Below are positions 29,514 to 39,925 of a stretch of 64,000 nt of DNA, one piece after another (position 1 is the stretch's first letter; each line of letters starts with the position of its first letter). The position numbers and the translations under genes are program-made. The notes beneath the pieces are model-generated. The model worked only from the letters and a program-made list of their open reading frames with translations. It ran no database searches and was not told the DNA's origin. Location: the NCBI GenBank assembly GCA_977006965.1, contig OZ345358.1:2976001-3040000 (forward strand), in the 5' to 3' direction. Source of the DNA: Phymatolithon calcareum. Lineage: Eukaryota > Rhodophyta > Florideophyceae > Hapalidiales.

Positions 29514-32401
29514 TAATTTAACCGAATCCGGCGCGTCATTCTGTGGCTACCGGTCCGTATGTATTGCTCTCCGTCGTCTGCACTTCCTTGTCGTCATCCA
29601 ACGGCGATCTACTTCTCATCTGCACCCCTCACACTGTTTCAATCTCAACGTTCGCACGAAGTTCCATCAGAATACCAATCATAAACCTGCATAGATGAAC
29701 CTAAATGAGAACGGGGATTAACCTAGGCTCCTGAAACAACTTCGGCATGTCCGGGGTACACATCAAGTGGCACAGCTCCATGCCGCCGTCGAGTTCGATC
29801 ACATACACAACTTTATATCTAGAGTGCAGCTGTACCCCCAGGACGTGGCCGTAGAGTAGGTACCGTAGTGTGTAGATGAAATGCACTTCTGTTATTTTTA
29901 GTGACGCGCATCTGCACCCCTCACACCAGGGGAAAATCGACATCCAATGTGAAGACGTTTACGGCAATTGAACTTGAGCAGCAACATTCAATAAGGCCAT
30001 CATGACCTCGTATGATACGAGCTGAAGGCTCTAGAAGAGGTAAACTTTTACTCAATAAACAGAAGTGATTTCTAAATCCTCCCAAATACCAATGACAGGC
30101 TTATTCGCCCAGATTTTTAGGCGCTTATGAGTTTTATACACTTTATTTTACCATGTGGAATACCTGGCTGGGCAGCCATTTAGAGCTACAATATTACCTT
30201 TCTTCCATTCATTCATAATACGTACCTCTCTTTCCTTTCCCATTGTTCAGTACGGCGTTAACGCTTTTCTCCCTAAGAAAAGACGGGCCGGCTCGCATAG
30301 TTTCTCAAATGATGACTGTGTCATTGCTTTGATTTTGCTTTGGAGGGGACTAACGTGTGCAGGTGCCAGTCCTAGCTGAATCGTTGAACGCAGTGCCAGA
30401 TTGCGAGTTATCACACATGGATGATAGCTCAGTGCACGATGACCGTCCTGAGCATTTGCGTAGGCTCATCTGGCTTTCAAATGATTCGTTTATTGATGAA
30501 TTTTTACAATCCAGTCCTCTTGGGTATCATAAGACAAGCATTGTTCAGTTGGTCATTGACGTGCACTATGGTCCCAATTGTCAATTCAGTTCTTCCAATT
30601 TCCGAAGAGCTGCCGTGGGCATTCATTTCTATGATAGTTCCCGGAGGAGTGCACTCTTTGTGAGTGGCAATCTTTGTCTCATCCCATTCTTTGCCTAACA
30701 TACCGTAGATGGACATCATTTCATTCGACGATATTCTTGTCACATTCTCAGTTCGCTATCTTATCCTCCATCTCTGTTGGATTCCATTACAAGCTTTGTT
30801 AGCCTTCGAACCGTGGATACGAGCAAGCATCATCTGACCCTGCAGGGCTTCATCAGACATAAGATGCTTGTCACCTTGTTCAACTGATTTCCCATTTCCC
30901 AACCACTGTACTTTGAGCTCTTTCATGATGATTGTAGCTTCGGTTCTTAGTAATGCCGACTCCAGAGAAATATGAATACTTGCAAAGCGGACTGTTGCAA
31001 AGTAAGAGTACAGTTACAAGTAAAAATGAGCGCAGGTGCACTGATATGGAACCTCACATAAATAATCGGGTACGTTTACAGTTTTCAGACATAGAGGAAC
31101 GTAGACTCGAAAGCTCTTACTGCACATGAAAACAAAGACCTATAATTTAGTCCCCTAATATGCGCATGGAGTTCCTCAAGCGGATGGAAGATCCCAAAAA
31201 AAAGTTTTTTCGGACAATGAAGGAATTTCTTAATGTATTGAGGTATGGGGGCTCATCAGTTAGAAAGACTACTTCTGGTCATTAATGCAGATTCTGCTCT
31301 CAAATGTGAATAATAGTCTTACGCCTACAAAGAACAATCCGTGCTTACACTGGTTCTGCAGCCGTCTAAGGAACGTGTTTCTACGGTTTGCGCCATATCG
31401 CTTTTTCGGTCTTGCGAACGTTAGTTGAAGAGTCAAAAAACATACAGGGACTTGAAGTCTTCATTTGGCGTATTCAGTGTGCTGCATGAGTGCAGGAACA
31501 GACACTATCATGTCTTCTACCCCAAGGATCAGTGTATAACCTTTTGCTTCATCGACATGAAAGTTGAGTTACTATTGTCTCCACAGCGTGTGTCGATTGC
31601 TGCGAGTATTTGATCGTTGCAGCGTGCGACCGTCTTATTAGATCTTCTTGTCCTGTAATGCATTTACCCTCGCTCGGCACAGGATCCCCTCGGTTGTGGA
31701 GATGGAAAGTGTGCGGAAACGGACGTCCAGGAGGGAGAGAATGCGCTCGACCATTTGGCTTGTCTTCTCCGATCTGCATTGCAACATGTAACTGTGGAAG
31801 AAAATTATAGAATAGGATGGAGAAGACTCAGACGCTCAAAGTTCTGCTAACCTAACTTGGGGATATATAGAATACAATACAACACAAGCGTCGTTTGTCC
31901 GGCTTGCGTCCTTAGTTGTAGGGAATCGTCGATGTCACAAAGGAGACAAACAACGACGGTACAGCGATGGACCATCGGTACCAAAGACCTTCCATCGCAT
32001 AAAGCGTAGACTAAAAGGATACGCTGCAGCTCAGTTCCAGTGCAATTGCGTCCGAAGCGTACAGTTTGCATCACCGGGACTGCAAAGTTGGATGCTGTTG
32101 CCCCGACAAAGGTACAAACGCCTACATCGAATGTCTTGGCTAGGCTTGGTGCCACCCACGACGTTTCTATCTTCTCTTCTATCCTTTTGCAGAGGCAAAT
32201 CTGTATTCTTGGGTGACTACTCTGGTCTTCTCAGTAGCCAGCCCCTTTTGAGGATTAGTCATTCATGATGAATTTAGTCACTGGGCAGTTACCTTTACTT
32301 ATGTCCAATTTCAAGTGCGGCGTGTATAACTGGACGGCAGAATGCCACTCAGTCCGGATACTGAATGCGACTTTGTGAGAAACCGATGACCTTAAGCTCG
32401 T
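29514..32401. other. Intergenic, no gene recognised
   Basis: An 18-base direct repeat CATCTGCACCCCTCACAC occurs at 29617-29634 and 29909-29926. An 80-codon minus frame (29943-29701) and others have no recognised domain. Confidence 0.4.
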
Positions 32402-32746
32402 TTGAAACAAGAGCACGTATTGTTCCGGGCATTTGTTGTGCGATTGTCAGCAAAGACTGATTTTGGTTCTCCTCCAAACGACAAACATCGCTTAACATGC
32501 GCTTACCAGAAGCAGAAGACGCCTGCCCAGGTAGTGATGTCGGGACGGATTTTTCATGGTAGTTCTTCATATTGCCTCTCCGAGCTCATAGACCTAACTC
32601 GACAAACTGGAAAGGATGCTATCGAAGATCTCAAGTCAGGCCTATCAAAAGACAAGCTACCATATGAAGAAAGTGCTTTTACAAGGAGGGCACTCGACGA
32701 AATCCTTGCTATGTATCGGGCGGCCAAGGGTGCTCTCGAAACCTGA
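32402..32746 (+). CDS. Possible small protein or gene fragment
   Basis: A 114-codon frame whose second half is well-mixed and helical (LSELIDLTRQTGKDAIEDLK, EESAFTRRALDEILAMYRAA). No domain is recognised. The first half reads poorly, so the true start may be the ATG before SGRIFHGSS near 32537 or an exon border. Confidence 0.25.
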   Translation: MKQEHVLFRAFVVRLSAKTDFGSPPNDKHRLTCAYQKQKTPAQVVMSGRIFHGSSSYCLSELIDLTRQTGKDAIEDLKSGLSKDKLPYEESAFTRRALDEILAMYRAAKGALET

Positions 32747-32845
32747 AACCCGAGACTCAAGACAGTGGAATACTTTTCCCCCTCGAGGCTCTAAGCCAGA
32801 GGTAGGTTTTGGTATTTCCGCCAGATCGTGTCGAAATCGACCACG

Positions 32846-33226
32846 CTAACATATAAGAACGATAGACCCTGTTTGTGGCCCAATGGCCTTCGCAAAGTTG
32901 CCCCAAGCGTCTGCAGATGCGTTGGTAACTTTTAAATAAAAAAACTTACACTTCTTCTTCTTCATATTGCCTCTCTCCAAAATGTCAGAGAGGAATTTGA
33001 TTCTTTCTATCCACGAGTCTCTAAAGCCCTGCAAGTTGGTATGAAAGAGACGGGAGTCGATCTTGAGGTAGAGAGAGGCTGATCCAGCTCCAGCACTGAT
33101 GTATCGAACCTTAATGGATTCCTCGTTCTCATCCTTTGGACAGTTGAGAGAAATCCCAATGCACATTCGTTCACATCGAGTATTGCTGCGCTTTGAAACA
33201 GGAAAACTCTTTTGGGGCTGGTGCAT
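32846..33226 (-). CDS. Possible small basic protein or gene fragment
   Basis: A 126-codon frame with plausible protein composition (ESIKVRYISAGAGSASLYLK, WIERIKFLSDILERGN, then KKKKCKFFYLKVTN). No family is recognised. It faces the preceding frame at 32402-32746, and the two share a short TTCATATTGCCTCTC string. Confidence 0.25.
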   Translation of the reverse strand: MHQPQKSFPVSKRSNTRCERMCIGISLNCPKDENEESIKVRYISAGAGSASLYLKIDSRLFHTNLQGFRDSWIERIKFLSDILERGNMKKKKCKFFYLKVTNASADAWGNFAKAIGPQTGSIVLIC

Positions 33227-33796
33227 ATCTCGCTCGGGTTCACATTCGTCGTTGCGGCGATTTCAGCAGAACTCTTCCAAAATACCCTGAGACGTCATCG
33301 GATGACAACGGCGAGTTTGAAGGCGACTGTCTGTGCATATGCCTTTCAGTGTACCTTGCGAGACATATCATTCCCTGCCTGCGTCGGCAACACTAGGCTG
33401 CGTGGGCAGTGCATGAGAGAGTCCAAGCTCAGTAGCGTCATCTAGATCGTTCTACGAAAAGAGAATGATGGGATGACTCGATTTGACTGACTATTCGAGT
33501 ACTTAGGTAGAGTAGATAGTCATAACTACAGATTTTCAGGGGGTAGTGACTCACTCACAAATACGGCCCTGGTTATGGGCATCATGATGTCGACCACTGT
33601 GCTCTAATCACGGATGAGATTTAGTTCTAGACAGTACTAAATCCCAGGCAAAATCAGTAACTCATTCCATCGTTCCTAGCTTGCCTTCACATACTACTCC
33701 TAGTAGTCCGAAGGGTACTACTGTTCACGAACACGCTAGGGATCAAAGGTGTAAGAACTGAGCTCGAACACAGGTCCAAGAACAATTAATTTATGC
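33227..33796. other. Intergenic, no gene recognised
   Basis: 3' flank of the ubinuclein-like gene on the minus strand; nothing further seen. Confidence 0.4.
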
Positions 33797-35812
33797 TTAG
33801 TCAATTTCAATAACCTCAAACTGTGGGCTCGCTTGTACCGCGGTGGGTGCAGGCGTCGCGTTAGAAGGGGCAGGCCGGGATCCGGCACTAGGTAAAGTAG
33901 CTCCACTCTTCTTCCCAGACCCGCTCACCGTATGCACAGCCGGCTTTGGCGCACCTGCTGCACCACTTGCGCTTGTAACACTTGCGGTTCCGCCAGCCGT
34001 ACTACCAGGCCGTGCCTTGAGAGATGCCAGCCCGCGCAGTCCTGGAGGCAGAGCCTCAGCCATTTTCTTTGGCAGCGACCCACCCTTGGGTCCTACACCG
34101 TTATCTTCTTTGCGCCGTCTCCGCGCTTCTTTCTCCGCGTCCTTCCGCTTCTTTTCCGCCGCCGCCCGCTCATCCTCCATTCGCTTGATAGCGTCCAAGA
34201 GACCGCTTTCTGTCACACCGTCAATTTTCAAAAAGTGCGACTTTTTTAGCCCGGTCACCCACGACCCGAGCACCTTTTTCACCGCACGAGGCCGGCTCCC
34301 GAGCTGATTCTTAGCTTCTTGCATTGCTGCCTTAGCGCGATACCATTCCCAAAGCGTCGTGTCAACGTCAGCCCCCGATAGCGCGCCACGACCGGCATTA
34401 ATCGATGACGCCACAGCGGCCACCAGCCCGCGCCCTGCCGTCTCTACACGAACATTCGCCTTCAACTCCACAGCATCCCAGTACAGCGCGTGTCCGAGGT
34501 GCTCCAGATGCTGGCGGGTGGTTCGAAGGAACTTTGATACAACTCCCCAGAGCTCGTCCACCAGCACTAGCCGGCGGTTCTCCTTCGCCAGGTCGGAATA
34601 CAGTTTTGCACATCCGTTCGCCTGTGCCGAGCAAAATAGTACGTGCAAACGAGATTGCAATATACCGTCACTCAGCACCGGTTTCTTGTCACCGAAAAGG
34701 TTGACTGTCAGCGACTGCAGTGCGGTAACCTCTGCCGCCACAGCGTGCGGCAATGGACGGCCGAGCGAGAACCTACCAGATGGGTCCGAGCTATCGGTTC
34801 GCCTTTTCTTGGGAACCGACTCCCCATTGCTTGCGCTGGCTGGTGGGCCCTCACTAGCGCTGCTGTCCTTTGCCTCTGCAGATTTCGCAAGTTTTCCTTG
34901 CGGGGTCAGGGCCTGCTGTTTAAGAGATCGCTTTGCGGCCGCAGCTGCTGTGCCAGAAGCGGGGGCATCGGCGGGTGAAGTCTTTTTGGGCTTTGGTTTA
35001 ACACCTTTCACGTCTTTGCTATCCTTACCTCCATTCAAGTCCTTTTTCTTGCCATCGTCCTGGGCGACATTCTTCTTCGTGACATCTTTTTTCGTACTGT
35101 CCTTCCTCGCCCCATCGTTTTTGACCGAGTCCTTGCCAGTTGAAACTTTCTTCCCCTCTGATGGCACGGGTACCATGTCGACATCGACTACTGCCGCGCC
35201 CGCCCGAGCCGCGGCTCGCTTCTCAGCAGCCGCCGCTGCCAATTTAGCGCGTTGCTTTTTCTGCGCCGAGTTCAGCTTAGGTTTTGACCGAATGTCACCC
35301 CGATTGACATAGAAGCCCGGATCCACAGGCTGCAGCACAGGAAGCGCCTCATCTCTCGCCAGTACTTGATCATCCGAAAACAGGAGGGCGTCCTCGTGCG
35401 GCGGCGGCAGGCGACCGGGGCGCAAAACGGGCGGGGGAGTGTCGTCAACGACGAGCTCGTCATCATCGATAAAATCGTCGTTGAGGTCGTACTCGCCGAT
35501 ATCGCGGGCACGCGGCGCGGGATTGCTGGCAGAATCAGAGCCGTCGTCAGGGGCATCGGCGTCCGAGGCGGCGTCCTCATCCGATGGGCGGGACGGGACG
35601 CTGCCCCAGCGCAAGCCGGCAGCGCGCAGGACGGCGCGGACGTTCACCTCATTGCTGCCGCCGGGGTCCAGCTCCACGCGCAGCCCGGACTGCATGGCGG
35701 TGCAACGCAAGGCAGCAGCATTAAGCGGGGTGAGGATGGTGGCGATACCGTGCGTCGGACCGCACGCTTTTCGCTCGTGGATTCGCGATTGCAGCGTGGG
35801 TGGCCAAGACAC
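33797..35812 (-). CDS. Ubinuclein/Hpc2-like subunit of the HIRA histone chaperone
   Basis: The 671-residue protein has the Hpc2-related domain: EYDLNDDFIDDDELVVDD at about residues 107-124 and, after a Pro-rich insert, DPGFYVNRGDIRSK at about 164-177. In yeast Hpc2 and in ubinucleins this domain binds HIRA, and the complex deposits histone H3.3 outside replication. The N-terminal block RVELDPGGSNEVNV at about 45-58 resembles the conserved start of plant ubinucleins. That block suggests Met40 (near 35695) could be the real start. A long Lys-rich nuclear-localisation-like region (about 185-340, with PKKRR) and a helical domain (about 355-520) follow. The end is a charged coiled coil and a Ser/Ala/Pro-rich tail. 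No intron is needed. Confidence 0.8.
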   Translation of the reverse strand: MSWPPTLQSRIHERKACGPTHGIATILTPLNAAALRCTAMQSGLRVELDPGGSNEVNVRAVLRAAGLRWGSVPSRPSDEDAASDADAPDDGSDSASNPAPRARDIGEYDLNDDFIDDDELVVDDTPPPVLRPGRLPPPHEDALLFSDDQVLARDEALPVLQPVDPGFYVNRGDIRSKPKLNSAQKKQRAKLAAAAAEKRAAARAGAAVVDVDMVPVPSEGKKVSTGKDSVKNDGARKDSTKKDVTKKNVAQDDGKKKDLNGGKDSKDVKGVKPKPKKTSPADAPASGTAAAAAKRSLKQQALTPQGKLAKSAEAKDSSASEGPPASASNGESVPKKRRTDSSDPSGRFSLGRPLPHAVAAEVTALQSLTVNLFGDKKPVLSDGILQSRLHVLFCSAQANGCAKLYSDLAKENRRLVLVDELWGVVSKFLRTTRQHLEHLGHALYWDAVELKANVRVETAGRGLVAAVASSINAGRGALSGADVDTTLWEWYRAKAAMQEAKNQLGSRPRAVKKVLGSWVTGLKKSHFLKIDGVTESGLLDAIKRMEDERAAAEKKRKDAEKEARRRRKEDNGVGPKGGSLPKKMAEALPPGLRGLASLKARPGSTAGGTASVTSASGAAGAPKPAVHTVSGSGKKSGATLPSAGSRPAPSNATPAPTAVQASPQFEVIEID

Positions 35813-35842
35813 ACAAGACTTAGTGAGGGTAGGGAGCAGGTG

Positions 35843-36228
35843 CAGTACTGTACAGTAAATAAACTTTAAGGGTTGACGACTGTAGTCAATCGCGATTGGC
35901 GTACCTTCCTACGAGCCAAGTGATGCGCTCAATTCGTCTTGTCAAGCGCGGGCAAGTTCGCGGGAAAATTTACATCCATCTCGTTCTACAAATACTGTAG
36001 ATTACAGTACGTGTCTGTGACAATCAGGCACGTTTCTGGTGCATTGGGCGAGCCGCCTTCGATCTTGGCCAATATTTCGTGCAAGCTCTGCATAATAATA
36101 TCGCTATGAATCTACTATCATATTTTATCAGACTGCAGACGACCACCTACGAAATATCCCCAAATTATATCTGAAACGACTGCCTTAATCAAGACTTTCG
36201 AGCTGCTGATGGATGATGTACTGTACGA
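35843..36228. promoter_or_regulatory. ACTGTAC palindromes in the divergent promoter region
   Basis: CAGTACTGTACAGTA at 35843-35857 lies 31 bases before the ubinuclein ATG. AATACTGTAGATTACAGTAC is at 35991-36010 and GTACTGTAC near 36219. The region separates two divergently transcribed genes (minus 35812 and plus 36544), so the sites could serve both. Confidence 0.4.
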
Positions 36229-36543
36229 TGTAGCTGTCCCATCTCCATTAACGCCTTGATACCATCAAGATCTGGCTTGATGCGCCTGATGGATTCTTTG
36301 CATCGAGGTTTACGAAATAAACGATATGGCAACGTAGCCGCCGAGCAACGATATAATTTTCGAAATTCTACTCGAGGCAATCTCCATTGTATCTGATATG
36401 TATATCATATACACAGGCCAACAATGTAGCTTTTCGATGAATGAAATGCATACACTCTTTACAGCCGGCCTCGCAGAGACTCGCTCCAACAAGTGAGCAC
36501 AAAGTAGAGTCAATTCGCCCTGAACGTGCTGATCTGCACTGCC

Positions 36544-37715
36544 ATGTCCGCGAGGCTAGCGGAGAGCCTCGCAGAGCTGCGCCTGAAAGGTGGAAGCTCC
36601 GCCCCAGTGCTACGCGCCGCCGTGCGTGCCGCGACGCGAGCTGCCGACGAGGCTGAGGTCGCCGCGCTAGAGGGCCACGACCTGAGCGAGCGGCGCGCTG
36701 CTCTCGCCACCCTCTCCGCAGCCCGCGAAGAGATCGCAGCGGTGCGGGCAGACCTGCGGTCTCGAATTGCCGCGGAGCGCGAGCAAGTGGTCGCCCGCGA
36801 CCAATCTGTCGACACCTCCACCGGGGGCGCCGCGCAGGCCGCTCGCGACATCAACGACGGACTCCGTCGCGCAACGGCCGTGCTCTCTGGTGAGCTGGAG
36901 CGCAGTCGTGCAGCCGGAAATGTGTGTATCTGCTTGTCGTCGATTAACCCCGTTGCGCGGCCTGAGCTGACCTGGTGTATGTGCTTGAATGCTATTGCGG
37001 TGCGCAGGTCGTGGACTCGTCAGGGAGGACACTGGTCGCCACGCTGGAGCGGCAGCGCGACTACGGTGGAACACTCAAGGACGGCACAGACGTGCTACGC
37101 GACCTCAAGCGCGCGGAGCGGCGCGCAAACGGCGTGCTTGCGCTCAGCGTGGTGATTTTTGTGGTGGTTGCGATCCATATCACACGCAAGCGTATCAGTA
37201 ACTCTAACACTGCATATTTCATCGTGCGCCCGGCTCTCTGGAGCGCCTCCATCCCCGTTCGCATTTCCCGAAAGCTTATTCGTGCCGTGCGCGCTGCCGC
37301 AGGGTCGAAAAACGTGTCCCGATCGAATGCAGCGCGCAACGTCGAGGTGGGGCGACCTCTGGCGCCGGACAAGGCACGGCGGTTGGACATGCGGTCAGGA
37401 GCAGAAAATGTTGCTAATGAGGCGCACATCGGCAGTGGGGCTGGGGGCAATCGGCGGCGGCGAGTAGTAAAAACGGAGACTGCGGCCACACGTGGGCCCA
37501 CTAATAAGCGCGACCGGGTGGTCGATCAACGTGCGGTTGGCGACTTGATGAGCAAGGATGGCGGTACCGCAATGTGCACGTTAGAAAGGAAATTGGAATT
37601 TGAAGAGAAGGCTGTCGCGGCTGTTGAAACAGGAACTGGGGAGACGCAAACTAAAGGGTCCCTGTGCGCGGCGGTCGAGGAGGTGGCAAAGGATGCTGCT
37701 GACAAGGTTGAATGA
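36544..37715 (+). CDS. Sec20-like SNARE with long C-terminal tail, one intron
   Basis: The coding sequence is 36544-36921 joined to 37008-37715, giving 361 residues. The first exon is a helical N-terminal region ending LSGELERSRAAGN. The second opens VVDSSGRTLVATLERQRDYG and leads through LRDLKRAERRANG to one membrane helix (VLALSVVIFVVVAIHI, about 169-184). Exon junction, SNARE helix and membrane anchor follow the Sec20/BNIP1 pattern, a Q-SNARE for Golgi-to-ER retrograde fusion. After the membrane there are about 177 residues, which would face the ER or Golgi lumen. Yeast Sec20 also has a lumenal tail, ending HDEL; this one ends DKVE, so retrieval by that signal is doubtful. If the tail is cytosolic the topology differs. 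Confidence 0.72.
36922..37007 (+). other. GT-AG intron of the Sec20-like gene
   Basis: The intron is 86 bases, phase 0, from GTGTGT to TGCGCAG, with a CTGAC branch-point-like string near 36966. Splicing joins GELERSRAAGN to VVDSSGRTL and restores the SNARE helix. It is the only intron I can support in the window. Confidence 0.75.
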
Positions 37716-37993
37716 AATTGACTTGTAACATTTCATTTACTACAGTACCGGCGACCAACCGATGGTCTTGACATGAAATCCAAAGACTGCATCGTCACAA
37801 CTTATCGACTTGTACATATCTGTCTTCTTCACTTCTATGCTATGAGCACTACTGTGTGACACAGTGCAGTACAGCCCAGCTGCAGCTGGGATGAGGCATC
37901 GATAGATCGATCTATCGATCGAGGTGGGGAAGATTCATGGCGGATGTCGATCGCACGCTTTCGTGTGGATCATATATATATATATATATATAT
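37716..37993. other. Intergenic with (AT)n tract at 37972-37993
   Basis: Holds a TACAGTACC site at 37741, palindromes (CAGCTGCAGCTG near 37880; ATCGATAGATCGATCTATCGAT near 37899-37920) and an AT dinucleotide run against which the Mutator-like element is inserted. Confidence 0.6.
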
Positions 37994-39320
37994 GAGGAAA
38001 TTCGCTGCATGGACCGAAAAAGGTTGCAAAATTCGCTAAATCGGCACCCTTGCAAAAACTACTACTCGTTATGATTTCAGCTAGACAGCCGCTTATCATT
38101 ACACGTAATTAAGAGGATTTATTGAGAAGGTACCATGTGTCCCAAATTGAGGAAAGTCGGCACGTTTCTAATCACGTTATACTAGCATCGAGAGTTGTCA
38201 GTTATCTTATTCAGAATTGCATAATGTCACGTCAATGGCTCGTGCCACTTCATTCTCTTCGGTAGGGGTCCATGTGGGTTTCTTCAGGGTTCTGCTGAGT
38301 GTACCAATTGCACATGCTCCTTGACTATCCATATCTTCAGTCAGCTTCCTTATTATTACACTACTAATCCGCTACGCAAAGTACTCTGCACCTCGTCGCA
38401 TTCGACTGCTAAGCTAACTCACAGCGCTCTCGCCCGAACCGTCTGAACTCATGGAGAAGATGGGTGGGTGACCTCCCTGGAGCAAACTTTGACGACGTTC
38501 TCAACCTCGTAATCGCCCACAACACGTATATCGGCAAGGCAAGTTCCTCACGCCTTGCTGCTACAAGAAGCACCAGGAAAAATCCTCTGAGCGGAGAAGC
38601 CGCTTGTGGAGCCGGAGGTCATCGAAAGTGACATGCTGAGGTTTGTTGTTAGCAGCCAAGTGACACCATTCCCTGTGGTAGTTAACAGCGACTACCGCGC
38701 TACATGCACTTGCCGCCACTTTGAAGAGCACCAGCGGCCATGTATCCACGTCGTCGCTGCACTTTTGAACTGTTCTGGACGCTTGGCGCAGCATCGAGTC
38801 GCGTTCGACCCGTGAAACAAGATCTGGTGTGGGACCCATGGCTATTGATAACGTGGGCCAAGCAACACGAGGGCATCATCATTCGTGTTGCAGTCACTGG
38901 TTACCAGCTAGTACAGGATGATTTGGTTCCGTTTGACCTTGTCGCTAAGCTGGGCCGCAAGCGCAAGAGGCCCTACTTCCCGTCCGAAGTGAGGTCCCGC
39001 CACGGCTCCTCGTGCGGAAACAACGGTTACTTCTCGCAGAAATGCGCCAAGCCGAACATCCGCAATATTGTTGACGCGAAGCGAAAATACATCGACAAAG
39101 CAGCTCAGTCCATGATAATTGACCTCACCGCCTGCGATGACGGAGATGCTACTTGCGACGAGGAGCTGAAGCATAGAGTTGCGCATGAAATGAATATTAT
39201 TTTTTTGATAAGTTTATTTCTGTGGAGTGTTCTGTGTATCATAACGAGTAGTAGTTATTGCAAGGGGTGCCGATTTAGCGAATTTTGCCACCTTTTTCGG
39301 TCCATGCAGCGAATTTTCTC
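37994..39320 (+). mobile_element. Mutator-like element with 82-base terminal inverted repeats
   Basis: Bases 37994-38075 and 39238-39320 are inverted copies with only about four differences (start GAGGAAATTCGCTGC, end CGTTATGAT). The element is 1327 bases and encodes a C-terminal piece of a MULE transposase. Both outer sides are (AT)n, so it inserted in an AT repeat; the target duplication is hidden in that repeat. It lies between the Sec20-like and the RING gene. At this size, with only the SWIM end of the transposase, it must depend on a full-length relative to move. Confidence 0.85.
38606..39190 (+). pseudogene. MULE transposase C-terminal fragment (SWIM zinc finger and knuckle)
   Basis: SDYRATCTCRHFEEHQRPCI followed by HVVAALL is a SWIM zinc finger (CxC...CxH) as found after the catalytic core of Mutator-type transposases. 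The frame stops at 38815. The next frame carries PVKQDLVWDPWLLITWA, AKLGRKRKRP and SSCGNNGYFSQKC, a degenerate zinc knuckle typical for the family's tail. The catalytic DDE part is absent, so this is a remnant inside a shortened element. Confidence 0.8.
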
Positions 39321-39462
39321 ATATATATATATATATATTATGTTAAATTTTGAATGCAACGTGTAGGATGCTGACAGTGATTGGTGCCCCGGTCGGGACA
39401 GGGCATGGGGCCAAGCACTACTGTATACAGTTGCCGATATCTCTGACAGCGGAACACGGCGA

Positions 39463-39807
39463 GCGTACTGTACTGTACTGTACAGATGTGTCAAACTGCG
39501 GGATCGCCCAATTGGGCACAACGAGGGTGCCAATAATTTCCAGCTGCCGGTCCGCTCCGGTGAACAGCTAGCTGATGATCAATCTGCAGATGGATGGATG
39601 CATGCATCAAACGTTTATGAAATTTAGTGAAATAGGATTACACGTGAAAAATGCGGTCCTCGCGCGGGGTGCCGGCCCACACAAGCCAGCCTGGGGGAGA
39701 CGGCTTGTCCAATCAGCGCGTCCCGCATGCACTGCTCTCAATTCGCTTCTCCGCACGCACTGTGTGTGTGCTCCAGTACAGTAAACTAGAGCTCTACAGT
39801 ACAGTAC
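39463..39807. promoter_or_regulatory. ACTGTAC sites before the RING gene
   Basis: GTACTGTACTGTACTGTACAG is near 39465-39485, and CCAGTACAGTAAAC and CTACAGTACAGTACTTT lie at 39772-39809. The last ends about 117 bases before the chosen ATG at 39926. Confidence 0.4.
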
Positions 39808-39925
39808 TTTGTCGTATCGCGCCGGCCACACTGCACTGCAGTGGGTTTGCCGCACAGTCGCAGGCAAGGGCACTACTGCACCCACCGCCACCGGCGCGCG
39901 AATCGCGCAGGCGGGCTGTGCGACC

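Noticed and set aside
34359-35312. 317-codon open frame opposite the ubinuclein-like gene
   Set aside because: Ser/Arg/Pro-rich reverse reading of the Lys/Ala-rich coding strand; the HRD motif fixes the true strand.
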